From Planctomycetota bacterium (GTDB lineage Bacteria; Planctomycetota; Planctomycetia; Gemmatales; Gemmataceae), in the NCBI GenBank assembly GCA_016195405.1, contig JACPZP010000198.1:1-51491 (forward strand): a stretch of DNA of 51,491 nucleotides, given 5' to 3'. Under the pieces are notes generated by a model. It saw nothing but the letters and a program-made list of their open reading frames with translations, searched no databases and had not been told where the DNA came from. Positions 1 through 7,567 of this stretch are shown here, one piece after another (the stretch's first letter is position 1; the number at the start of each line of letters is the position of its first letter). The translations under genes were made by a program, and so were the position numbers.

Positions 1-78
1 CGCCCTCCTTCTCATTCCTTTCCCACCAAGCGCTAAACGCACCGTAAACATTCAGAGACCTAGTGAGTAGCAAATGAA

Positions 79-1044
79 CTAAGAAACGCGTCTTGGTGGT
101 CCAGTTTTAGGGGCGCAGTACAGAGCCCTGGCGGCATTCTCGCGCCAACACCATTCGTGCTTGAGTACAAGTAATCGTTTGAATTCGGGGATGCACCCGG
201 CGTAGCTCAATTCACCTAGAAGGTGGACGATTTCCGTGTTGAAATAAAAACCCTTGTTCGGTTCCTTTTCCTGAAGAACTTCCAGCAATTTCGGGGCGGC
301 TTTCTTGGCCCCCATCTTAGCTAATGCCTCGATTACGTGTTCCCTGCCGTCCGGCCACCAAGGGGGCGTGTTTCCCGGTGGATGGATAAGCCCCTTGCCC
401 TTGGCCGCCCAACTGGTGGGCGCTAGCAAAGCAATAAGTGCGTCGGCGACTTCTTCGTTGTTCCCAAGTTCGGCCAGGCTCTCGATTATCAGCCAGCGAT
501 GACTTTCGGGGACTTCGGCATTCAACATCGCCAGTAGCTTTTTGCGGGCTTTGGGCTCAGTGTACCGTCCCATGTGTTGAATGGCTTGGCGTCGCAGTGC
601 CGATTCCTTCACGTCGAGCGACTGCAAGGCGAATTCCAACGACGCATCGTAGTCGAATTTGCCTCGAAAGCGCATGAGCTTCCATTTCTCGGCGTCGTTC
701 ACCTGCCCCCACTTCCGGCGCACGACATCCACCGCGGGCTCTCCTATTTCGTCAAGCGCGTTGGCGGAATACGCGGCGACGACCTGGTGCTTGCCGAGAA
801 TCGCTTCGAGCAACTTGGGAACCGCCGGCTCGCCGATTTCACCGAGTTCTCTGATCGCGCGAGCGGTTTGCTGGATTCTTGCGCTTTGTGCCTCCGGGTC
901 CGCGAAAACGCGTATTAGGGCCTCAATCTTTTTGGAAACCTGGGTGTCGTTTCCAAGTTCGTATCCGGAACTCGGGATTCCCGGTGCGTTTTGAGCGCAA
1001 GCCAAGAACAAAAGCCCAAGTATGCGAGAACTTATCTGGCACAT
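79..1044 (-). CDS. Exported HEAT-repeat protein
   Basis: A 321-residue protein with a short hydrophobic N-terminal segment (ILGLLFLACA at about 8-17) that looks like a signal peptide, followed by helical repeats of HEAT/PBS-lyase type. Typical repeat lines are ELGEIGEPAVPKLLEAI near 66-82 and ALDEIGEPAV near 96-105. HEAT arrays usually act as protein-docking scaffolds; no catalytic motif is visible and the partner is unknown. It is transcribed away from truB, which lies 148 bp further on in the same orientation. No clear ribosome binding site precedes the ATG. The repeat architecture is directly readable; the role is not. Confidence 0.75.
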   Translation of the reverse strand: MCQISSRILGLLFLACAQNAPGIPSSGYELGNDTQVSKKIEALIRVFADPEAQSARIQQTARAIRELGEIGEPAVPKLLEAILGKHQVVAAYSANALDEIGEPAVDVVRRKWGQVNDAEKWKLMRFRGKFDYDASLEFALQSLDVKESALRRQAIQHMGRYTEPKARKKLLAMLNAEVPESHRWLIIESLAELGNNEEVADALIALLAPTSWAAKGKGLIHPPGNTPPWWPDGREHVIEALAKMGAKKAAPKLLEVLQEKEPNKGFYFNTEIVHLLGELSYAGCIPEFKRLLVLKHEWCWRENAARALYCAPKTGPPRRVS

Positions 1045-1192
1045 GATAGATATTTCGTTAAGCGCGACTGCATTCCATTGTCGCCGTGGTACTTGCGTAT
1101 CCGCTCAGGATAGCGAAAGTGTATTAAAGGAATTATCCCGTCCGGACCGGCGTTGTCAAGAACACACCCAAACCGGCAGTTTTGCCCCTTTT

Positions 1193-2119
1193 TCATTCAC
1201 TGTCTCCGGGTAGCACCCGATCGGGGAGAACCACGCCCTTCACAGGATCAATCTGAACGATGGCGACTAACTCACCGGCATTGCTGACGACGGCGGTTTC
1301 CACTGGCGTCTCGCTTCCTAACGGGCGCGGCTCCAAAAAGGGATCTCCTTGCGGATACGGCACGGCTTGACCATTGCGCAGTCGGGCCAGCATCTCTTCC
1401 GGCAGGACTACGCGGGGCAGGTCGCGGACGGCTTCGATCATGGGGAGCAGGCGGCTGCGGGCGGTCTCCGTGTCGGCGTCCAGCGGTACCGCGTTTTCCG
1501 CTTGGAAGTGTCCGACGCGGGTGCGGCGGAGGGAGGTGAGGACGGCGCCGGTGTTCAGGCGTTGGCCGATGTCGCGGGCCAAAGAGCGGATGTAGGTTCC
1601 TTTGCCGCAACGGACTTCGATTTCCAGGTGCGGGTACGCGTAGGACAAGACGTCGATGGCGTCGATCTGGACGCGGCGCGGTGATAAGTTAACTTCCTTG
1701 CCTTTGCGGGCCAGTTCGTAGGCGCGTTTGCCAGTGACTTTGGCGGCGGAGAATGCGGGAGGGACCTGGTCGATTTCGCCGATGAACGCTCGCAGGACAA
1801 GGTCGATGCCGGCTCGCGTCGGCGGCGTTTCAACATGCACTTCGGAGAGGGTTCCTTCGGCGTCGTCGGTGTCGCTCTTGACGCCCAAGCGAATGCCCGC
1901 GTGATAGACCTTTTGCATACGCTGGACGTATTCGGCCAGCCGGGTCGCGGCGCCGATACAGAGGACCAAGACGCCGCTAGCGAGCGGATCGAGCGTGCCA
2001 GTGTGGCCGATGCGCGTGCCGCGCGGGAACCAACGCCAGGCACGATTGACGGCGTCGCGCGAAGTCATGCCGAGGGGCTTGTCGAGGATCAGAAGGCCGT
2101 GAAAGGATTGCGCGGGCAT
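1193..2119 (-). CDS. truB: tRNA pseudouridine(55) synthase TruB
   Basis: Converts U55 of the tRNA T-loop to pseudouridine in the cytoplasm. The 308-residue protein has the family N-terminus (GLLILDKPLGMTS at about 8-20), the RIGHTGTLDPLASGVL motif with catalytic Asp at about 44, and the central GTYIRSLARDIG segment. Length matches bacterial TruB. The usual rbfA/infB/rpsO neighbours are absent, so it is detached from the canonical cluster here. A twin-hairpin repeat lies just upstream (2146-2211). The ATG at 2119 gives the normal family start. Confidence 0.95.
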   Translation of the reverse strand: MPAQSFHGLLILDKPLGMTSRDAVNRAWRWFPRGTRIGHTGTLDPLASGVLVLCIGAATRLAEYVQRMQKVYHAGIRLGVKSDTDDAEGTLSEVHVETPPTRAGIDLVLRAFIGEIDQVPPAFSAAKVTGKRAYELARKGKEVNLSPRRVQIDAIDVLSYAYPHLEIEVRCGKGTYIRSLARDIGQRLNTGAVLTSLRRTRVGHFQAENAVPLDADTETARSRLLPMIEAVRDLPRVVLPEEMLARLRNGQAVPYPQGDPFLEPRPLGSETPVETAVVSNAGELVAIVQIDPVKGVVLPDRVLPGDSE

Positions 2120-2145
2120 CTAATCAGCTTAGCGAACATCATGTC

Positions 2146-2211
2146 GTAGCGGAATTCGCAAGAATTCCGAGGAATCGGCCGAGCGATCGGAACTTTTGCA
2201 AGTTCCGCTAC
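2146..2211. repeat. GTAG...CTAC twin-hairpin (REP/BIME-like) element
   Basis: Inverted repeat with arms 2146-2170 and 2187-2211, lying between truB and the gene at 2236. Each arm is itself a hairpin: GGAATTC-gcaa-GAATTCC on the left and, read on the opposite strand, GGAACTT-gcaa-AAGTTCC on the right. Two stem base pairs differ between arms and both differences are compensated, so each stem stays fully paired. Both outer ends read GTAGC/GCTAC. Confidence 0.85.
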
Positions 2212-2217
2212 GAGAAT

Positions 2218-2246
2218 AAGTGCGCTAAACGCCTGTTAGCGCACTT
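2218..2246 (-). terminator. Stem-loop at the 3' end of the 2236-3288 gene
   Basis: Perfect 11-bp inverted repeat AAGTGCGCTAA/TTAGCGCACTT with a 7-nt loop. It includes the TAA stop codon of the upstream minus-strand gene. The following minus-strand sequence is only moderately T-rich (ATTCTCG), so it may be a weak intrinsic terminator or an mRNA 3'-end stabiliser. Confidence 0.5.
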
Positions 2247-3288
2247 CTTTCTTCGGCACATCAAACTCGATCCGGTTCGAAACTCTGATGTTGCACCCAT
2301 CTTTGAGGGCTGCGCCGCAGCTTTTGCCTTGGGAGGTTTCGGCGCACCAGGACCATTCGCCTTCCGCGTGCATGAGTTGCAGGCCGATCTTGTCGCCACG
2401 CTTGGCGTCGAGACGCTCAGGTCGAAACTTGAACTCCAAGCGCAATTCTTTCTCCTCGCTGACACGGCCATAGCCCAGGAAGTCCCATAACGTCTCAGCT
2501 TGCTTGGGCACGAACGGTTCACCGTTGACCCACCACCGGGCGAGAAAATGATAGTGCGGCCGGCTCGTCGTGAAACTCGATTCGGCGCGGATCACAATCT
2601 CTTTGCCCTCCATCTTGATCGTCAAGCTTGGCTTTTCATCGGTCGGAAGCAGCGTTGGAAGCAGCGTTGGAAGCACTCCCTTTTTGGTTTTGCCTGGCTC
2701 GATAAAAGCTATCGGTCCCAGACGGTTGATCGTCGGCAATGCTATGCCTTCCCATGGCGCAACTGGATCATCGAACCCTTCAAGCCAGGGCATCCAGGGA
2801 TGAAAGAAGTCTTTCGTACCCTTGACCCTGGCTTCGGCAAGCAGCTTTGCCTCGCGATCGGAAACCGTAACATGGTAAATCCCGACGCGACTTATCGGAA
2901 GAGCGCGCACGTAGAGGTAGGAGCCTTTCGGTTCTTTGCGGCCATTTTCCCAACGGACGTCCTTAATGATCGCGTCGTCGAATCTATCGGGGAAGTGTTC
3001 GCTTTCGCACGTGAACTTCGCGTGGACCGGCCCGAACGGCATTTTTCCGTTTCCTTTGGTCGTCGGTGTGTAGTTTTCCGCGAGACAATAAAGGAGGCCG
3101 CCGCTCCATTGCGGAATCTCATCTCTTTCGACGCCCAGGCGAATCTTGACGCCGTTGCCGACATCGATTGCTTTGAGCGCTCGCAATTCCTCCCACGAGG
3201 TGACAACCGGGATACGAAATGGTTTCTCCTGGCATTGGGCGCTTTGGACAGAGGTGATGACAAGCAGAATGGAAAGTATGCAGCGCAT
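2236..3288 (-). CDS. Exported hypothetical protein
   Basis: About 350 residues. The start at 3288 is chosen because GGAGGT lies 6 nt upstream and the protein then begins with a clean signal peptide (MRCILSILLVITSVQSAQC); the Cys after the hydrophobic stretch could be a lipobox or simply follow the cleavage site. A longer reading frame to 3387 has no such signals. The mature part has no motif I can name; its C-terminal half reads like a beta-sandwich (DFLGYGRVSEEKELRLEFKF). A 12-bp tandem duplication (2649-2680) encodes the repeated LLPT units around residue 200. Function unknown. Confidence 0.7.
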   Translation of the reverse strand: MRCILSILLVITSVQSAQCQEKPFRIPVVTSWEELRALKAIDVGNGVKIRLGVERDEIPQWSGGLLYCLAENYTPTTKGNGKMPFGPVHAKFTCESEHFPDRFDDAIIKDVRWENGRKEPKGSYLYVRALPISRVGIYHVTVSDREAKLLAEARVKGTKDFFHPWMPWLEGFDDPVAPWEGIALPTINRLGPIAFIEPGKTKKGVLPTLLPTLLPTDEKPSLTIKMEGKEIVIRAESSFTTSRPHYHFLARWWVNGEPFVPKQAETLWDFLGYGRVSEEKELRLEFKFRPERLDAKRGDKIGLQLMHAEGEWSWCAETSQGKSCGAALKDGCNIRVSNRIEFDVPKKEVR

Positions 3289-3417
3289 GTAGCGACCTCC
3301 GCAACCACAAAAGGTCATTCTATCCGACGCAAATGGCACCAACGAAGAAGCGTCTCCAACAGCGTATTCGGAGGGGGTCGAATTCATAGCAGGAAACGCC
3401 GCGAGCGTCCGTGATTA

Positions 3418-3831
3418 TCAACTCGGACGGTGCACGACATCCGCGCTCGCCAACCTTACAAGTTCTACGATGATCGGTTTCCAGCGCTGTTTGTGTTGCC
3501 GGTAGCTCGGCCAGTTTAGTTCAGGAATTACCGCATGACCTGGAGGTCCGGTGGGGAGGGGCTCCGGCACGACGCTTAATCCCAGCTTCTGCAACTCGCG
3601 AACATGAAGCCTGGAGACGTAATACTCGACAATTTTGTCGTGTTGGATGTTTCCTAGCGTATCTGTTGGTTGAGCCAATGCCGCGCGAAAGACAGAAATT
3701 CCGGTGAGGTCGTTGGCATTCGGTCGGAATGCCGGAAATTGGATGGGAATAAGCGCGCTTGCGAGGAAGAAGCTCCGATGAATCCGGCGGTAAACGAATT
3801 CGCCGTCATCGACAGGATCATGTTCGTCCAT
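3418..3831 (-). CDS. Hypothetical protein, second gene of a two-gene module
   Basis: A 137-residue soluble protein without signal peptide or transmembrane segment. The N-terminal third (GEFVYRRIHRSFF, then AFRPNANDLTGISVFRA) and the C-terminal VIPELNWPSYRQHKQRW read as conserved motifs rather than random translation. It starts 47 bp after the end of the 3879-4301 gene on the same strand, so the two are probably co-transcribed. I cannot assign a biochemical function. The compact pair of small cytoplasmic proteins resembles toxin-antitoxin or immunity layouts, but that is inference only. Confidence 0.6.
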   Translation of the reverse strand: MDEHDPVDDGEFVYRRIHRSFFLASALIPIQFPAFRPNANDLTGISVFRAALAQPTDTLGNIQHDKIVEYYVSRLHVRELQKLGLSVVPEPLPTGPPGHAVIPELNWPSYRQHKQRWKPIIVELVRLASADVVHRPS

Positions 3832-3878
3832 GCAATGTTCTCATTGCGTACCAGGCGTCTAGCGTTAAGCGTCAAGCC

Positions 3879-4301
3879 TCACTCGGATGGAAGCGTCCAG
3901 AACTTCGGTTCTTGGTCCGGCTCGATCAACATGACATCGGCATGAAGGGGACGGTCAATTTCGACCTCCATCATGGTTCCGTCAGGGTATTGCCACTCAA
4001 AGTTGACCGAACCATCGAGGCCAGGCACAACACAGTGCGGAGGATCGACCCCTTTTTCGAAAAGCGCGTACGCGAGCCCAATCGCTGAGTGAAGCAACTC
4101 CCGCGTTGGCGCCTTGGCGCCGAGGCCGTCCCAATCGTCGCCGAGATCTTGGTATTCGGCAATTTTCTGAATGGTCGGCTCCCACGAACCGGCGTGATTT
4201 GTGTTTTCCACGGGCCCATTGCGCCGCGGCGCACATAAGCCATTGCGCTCGACACCACGAGCCCATTCTGTCGCCGCGATTGGATAATCTAGCACCGGCA
4301 T
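3879..4301 (-). CDS. Hypothetical protein, first gene of a two-gene module
   Basis: A 140-residue soluble protein beginning MPVLDYPIAATEWARG, with AAAGGT 5 nt before the ATG. The middle contains DLGDDWDGLGAKAPT (about 52-66), and the second half PHCVVPGLDGSVNFEWQYPDGTMMEVEI has the alternating pattern of a beta-sheet. The DDWDG-x-GA motif suggests a small alpha/beta domain found next to partner genes in planctomycetes, but I cannot name the family. Downstream partner: the 137-residue gene at 3418-3831. Confidence 0.6.
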   Translation of the reverse strand: MPVLDYPIAATEWARGVERNGLCAPRRNGPVENTNHAGSWEPTIQKIAEYQDLGDDWDGLGAKAPTRELLHSAIGLAYALFEKGVDPPHCVVPGLDGSVNFEWQYPDGTMMEVEIDRPLHADVMLIEPDQEPKFWTLPSE

Positions 4302-4383
4302 AGCGCACCTTTGCTGATTGGGCCGCTTGTTATTGTCTCGTACTTATTAGGCTCGCGGCTTGGCCGCCTAATGGTAATCTTAA

Positions 4384-4554
4384 CGAAAATGCGGTCAATC
4401 CAAAAGCTCGCGCGAATTGGATGCAAGATGCGATGGACTTCAGTTCGAATGCGCTAGTTCAAACGGCACCAACGTCGCAGTTTTTGGAGCGGTGTCTCCG
4501 GAGGCGCAAATTCTACTAGTAACAAACGCAAAGCTGCGTTTGTCCGCGATCTGA
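4384..4554 (+). pseudogene. Frameshifted upstream fragment of a beta-propeller gene
   Basis: This reading frame (first codon after a TAA at 4381) has no ATG start but contains propeller-like sequence, NVAVFGAVSPEAQILLVTN followed by AKLRL, then a TGA at 4552. The blade continues as RDLKQNRDVAQVPSG in the frame of the next CDS from about 4545. The two frames join into one normal blade if a single base is restored near 4542. It is therefore read as a decayed 5' part of the gene at 4593-5591. Confidence 0.55.
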
Positions 4555-4592
4555 AGCAAAATCGCGATGTCGCTCAGGTACCGAGCGGGACA

Positions 4593-5591
4593 GTGCTCGC
4601 CCTCGCCTCGGAATCATTAGTTTACGGGTTACACGATAGCGACTCGCAAATGACGCTGTGGGATTTGTCCAAAGCCGAGGCACCGACCCGCTTACTTTCA
4701 CTGCCCCTAAAAGAGTACAGCTGCAGCTATTCGATCTCTCCCAATGGGCGGTTTTGGATTGTCGAGCCCGCGGGAAAATTCGAACAGGGACGCCGTATCG
4801 CCCTCTTTGAAATCCCGTCGGGAAAAGTCATTTTGAAGTTACCTAATCGGTTCGGAAGTGAGTGGTGGTCGCCAGAAGGACGGAGGCTAATGATCTCCGA
4901 GTCACAAGAGAAACGCGAAGTGATCCGTCTATTTGATCTTGAGACAGCGCAGTTTCTTTGGCAAAGGGAAATAGACAGTTCACGCGGCCATTGGACTCGC
5001 CATGGGCGAATGTGGGTTGAGCCAAGGTTTACACACGATTCGAAAAAACTCGTGGTCACGGGGCCCGAAGCGACCGTTGACGTGATCGTGGTTGAGGATG
5101 GTGAAGTGGTAACGCAGATTCCTTTTCCTGCAAAAGGCGGCATAGACCCTCCGGCTTTGACTCCAAACGAGCGCTTTCTGTTGATTCGTTCCTCGGAGCC
5201 TTGGGTTTTTCCAATGTTGATTCAGGAGCGAAACGGGATTCTTGCGCGGTTGGGGAGGTGGCTAGGTGTGCCTCTCGGAAAAAACCCTAATCCTAACCAC
5301 GACTGGATCACCGTGTGGGATTTGCATAACAATCAAGAGATTTTTCACATGAATGACCAACCTGTAGACAGCGCCGCACTTTCACCGGATGGTTGCACTC
5401 TCTTGACATTCGCGGACGCCAGGGAGGAGACGAAGGTACTGACATGCTGGGATGTGCCTTCAGCCCGACCATGGCGATGGATTCTTGGTCTGCCCGCGGC
5501 GCTTGGATTCATGTTCCTTGTGATGCCACGGCTGTTAAAGGTCGCATTCCGCTTGATTCTTGGCAGGATTCGCAGATCGGCAAAAGCTTGA
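4593..5591 (+). CDS. 5'-truncated beta-propeller membrane protein (probable pseudogene remnant)
   Basis: 332 residues from a GTG codon that has no ribosome binding site. Blades carry WD-like lines such as SDSQMTLWDLSKAEA, HDWITVWDLHNNQEI and AALSPDGCTLLTFADA. The C-terminus, LTCWDVPSARPWRWILGLPA plus a hydrophobic membrane segment, matches the C-terminus of the two full-length paralogues at 33959-35557 and 36423-38060 (SLTCWDVPGRKPWRWI). Those proteins have an N-terminal membrane anchor and about 200 more residues, which are missing here. Together with the frameshifted fragment at 4384-4554 this indicates a broken copy; whether a shortened product is made is unknown. Confidence 0.65.
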   Translation: MLALASESLVYGLHDSDSQMTLWDLSKAEAPTRLLSLPLKEYSCSYSISPNGRFWIVEPAGKFEQGRRIALFEIPSGKVILKLPNRFGSEWWSPEGRRLMISESQEKREVIRLFDLETAQFLWQREIDSSRGHWTRHGRMWVEPRFTHDSKKLVVTGPEATVDVIVVEDGEVVTQIPFPAKGGIDPPALTPNERFLLIRSSEPWVFPMLIQERNGILARLGRWLGVPLGKNPNPNHDWITVWDLHNNQEIFHMNDQPVDSAALSPDGCTLLTFADAREETKVLTCWDVPSARPWRWILGLPAALGFMFLVMPRLLKVAFRLILGRIRRSAKA

Positions 5592-6157
5592 CGAAGATTC
5601 CTTTCCAATCGCAGGCTTCCACACAGAGCGAACCAGGGCACGCAATGCCAGAGAAATGCCGATCGGCGCGGGAAAGGATACGGGATAGGGCAGGCACGTT
5701 CGTGCGACGAAGAATTGAGGCGAGTCGTCATGCCTGAGCTAGTTGCGGCCGTTTCGTTTTTTCCGCAGGCAACGGCTCATCAAAAACACCATCGGCTTGT
5801 CCAAGTCGATTACTTGCACGCGATAAGTGCGGCGCATCGGGAAACCAAGCGGCCAGCAACCAAGCCTTGATCCGGGCCCCGATTTTTCTCTGACGCCTAC
5901 TTGGCCTTTTTGCCGAAGTCAAGCTCCGTTGCGATGAAATTGCGTACATGGGCGCTTTTTTTGGCGTCCAGGCTTAGCGGGGTATATGACTTTGAGACTG
6001 TGAGTCCCTGACATTTTCTCATCCGTAACCGTCATGTAATCAACGTCTTACGTCGACAACCTCACCGCCAAAGTGCGTGAGTCTGTGGCCCCGAGATTGG
6101 ACCTCTGGCTTGTTCGTGCGCCGGGCAGCGCCGTGTCTTGAATCGAAACGCGATGCG
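5592..6157. other. 566-bp region without a convincing intact gene
   Basis: Lies between the truncated propeller gene and the M24 peptidase gene. The only protein-like sequence is a 41-codon minus-strand ORF (5897-6022), described separately. Other small ORFs have arginine- and serine-rich, non-protein-like composition. A short hairpin (GCACGTTCGTGC, 5695-5706) and a T-run at 5756-5761 are visible but do not make a good terminator. Confidence 0.5.
5897..6022 (-). pseudogene. Possible 3' remnant of a decayed gene (or 41-aa ORF)
   Basis: The minus-strand frame ends NFIATELDFGKKAK before a TAG at 5897-5899 and reads naturally as a protein C-terminus (KSYTPLSLDAKKSAHVRNF precedes it). Just upstream, a different frame reads DVDYMTVTDEK and a third reads THFGGEVVDVRR. 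Three short protein-like stretches in successive frames suggest a frameshifted remnant. The family is not recognised. Confidence 0.35.
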
Positions 6158-7342
6158 TTACTTCAACAGCGCCACGATCTCCGTCTGTGGTGTGCCGCCG
6201 GTGACGTGGACTTTTTCGTCCTTGTCCACGAAAACGTCGACTTCACTGCGGACGCCGAATTCGGGTAGATAGATGCCGGGCTCGATGGAGAAGCAGGTCC
6301 GGGGCAGGACGCGGCGGGTGTCGTGGGTTTCGAGGTTGTCCATGTTGGCGCCGTTGCCGTGAGTTTCTTGGCCGATGGAATGGCCGGTGCGGTGGCAGAA
6401 GTATTGGTCGTAGCCGGCTTTGTCGATCACGTCGCGGGTGGCTTGATCGACCTGCCAACCCTGGAGAGGCTCTTTCTTGGCGAAGGCGATTTTCACCCGC
6501 TCGATGCCGGCGTCGCGGGCGGCCGCGACGATTCGGAAGATCTTCGTGTATTTGTCCGGCACGTCGCGACCCACGAAGCACGTCCAGGTCAGGTCGCTGT
6601 AGACTGCGCGCGGCTTATCGCATTTGGCCCAGAGGTCGATGAGCACGAAATCGCCTTCCTTGATGTTGCCGGCGGGTCCGGGGCCGGGGGCGAAGTGCGG
6701 GTCGCCGCTGTGGGGTCCAACGCCGACGATGGGCGGATGATCGGTGAAGAGCCGGTGCTTCTTGAAGTGATCGAGGATGACTTGCTGCACTTCCATTTCG
6801 TGGACGATGCCGCCGTTCTTGGTCTTCTGGCGGATGCAGTCGAACGCGACGTCGTAGGCCGTTTGCGTGTGCGTCGCGGCTTCCAGGTGCATGGCCCATT
6901 GCTCATCGTCCCAGCAGGCTTCGAAGAGCTGCACGAGATCGCCCGAGGGCACGACCTCGACGCCGAAGGAGCGCACCAATTCGACGGTGCCGGCATCGAC
7001 GCGCGAGACGTAGGGATTGGCGTTGCGCGGCACATATTCCATGGCGACGCGCTTGGCGCCCTGAACTAAAGATTTGACGCCCGCTTCCAGTTCTTGCCAG
7101 CGCAAGTAGACCGTGGCTTCTCCCGGATATGCGTTAAGAGAGCCGGACTCGATGCGATGGACGAGCTTGCGCGGTTGTCCTTGAGCCGGGATGAAATAAA
7201 ACCAGCGCCGCGACAGGATGGCGTCCTCGCCGATGCCGAGAACGCGCCGGGCGAGAATGTTGAGGCCACGGAAATCGTAGAGAAGCCAGCCGTCAAGCTG
7301 CTGGCCGCGAATCGCCGCCTGAACCGCGTTGAGATTGAACAT
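6158..7342 (-). CDS. M24-family metallopeptidase (Xaa-Pro aminopeptidase-like)
   Basis: A 394-residue protein with an N-terminal creatinase-like domain (about 1-150) and a C-terminal pita-bread fold. The expected metal ligands are visible: Asp in FVLIDLWA, Asp in YSDLTW, His in HRTGHSIG, Glu in FSIEPGIY and Glu in RSEVDVF. Such enzymes remove N-terminal residues preceding proline or act on related substrates. The start at 7342 (MFNLNAVQAA) is preferred: a longer frame to 7429 runs into the palindromic repeat at 7367-7466 and adds non-conserved sequence. Divergent from recB. Confidence 0.85.
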   Translation of the reverse strand: MFNLNAVQAAIRGQQLDGWLLYDFRGLNILARRVLGIGEDAILSRRWFYFIPAQGQPRKLVHRIESGSLNAYPGEATVYLRWQELEAGVKSLVQGAKRVAMEYVPRNANPYVSRVDAGTVELVRSFGVEVVPSGDLVQLFEACWDDEQWAMHLEAATHTQTAYDVAFDCIRQKTKNGGIVHEMEVQQVILDHFKKHRLFTDHPPIVGVGPHSGDPHFAPGPGPAGNIKEGDFVLIDLWAKCDKPRAVYSDLTWTCFVGRDVPDKYTKIFRIVAAARDAGIERVKIAFAKKEPLQGWQVDQATRDVIDKAGYDQYFCHRTGHSIGQETHGNGANMDNLETHDTRRVLPRTCFSIEPGIYLPEFGVRSEVDVFVDKDEKVHVTGGTPQTEIVALLK

Positions 7343-7366
7343 GTGGAAGCTTTCGTGTGCAATTTC

Positions 7367-7466
7367 GGAGTGCGGGGACTTGTCACCGCTTTGGGATTCT
7401 CGGATGGCACACGAATTCCGCAGGGCCATTCCAAAATCCTAAAGCGGCGAATAGTCGCCGCACTCC
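7367..7466. repeat. 100-bp imperfect palindrome, GGAG...CTCC ends
   Basis: Outer arms 7367-7392 and 7441-7466 match at 22 of 26 positions, and similarity continues inward (GGGATTCTCGGATGGC against AGGATTTTGGAATGGC), so nearly the whole 100 bp is palindromic. It sits in the divergent intergenic region between the M24 peptidase gene and recB. GGAG ends are the second known head type of REP elements besides GTAG. Confidence 0.8.
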
Positions 7467-7567
7467 ATATGGACACCTACCATCATTACATCGCGCAATG
7501 CGACCTGATATGATTCTATGCGAATGCTCTGCTTCGGGAGTAGTGTCACGTTGCCAAGGTTGGTCCT

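Noticed and set aside
2500..3414. 304-codon plus-strand frame
   Set aside because: Antisense to the exported hypothetical protein, which has a signal peptide and a strong ribosome binding site on the minus strand.
5728..5949. 73-codon minus-strand frame
   Set aside because: Arg/Ser/Ala-rich with no start signal; a different frame of the same DNA (5897-6022) looks more protein-like.
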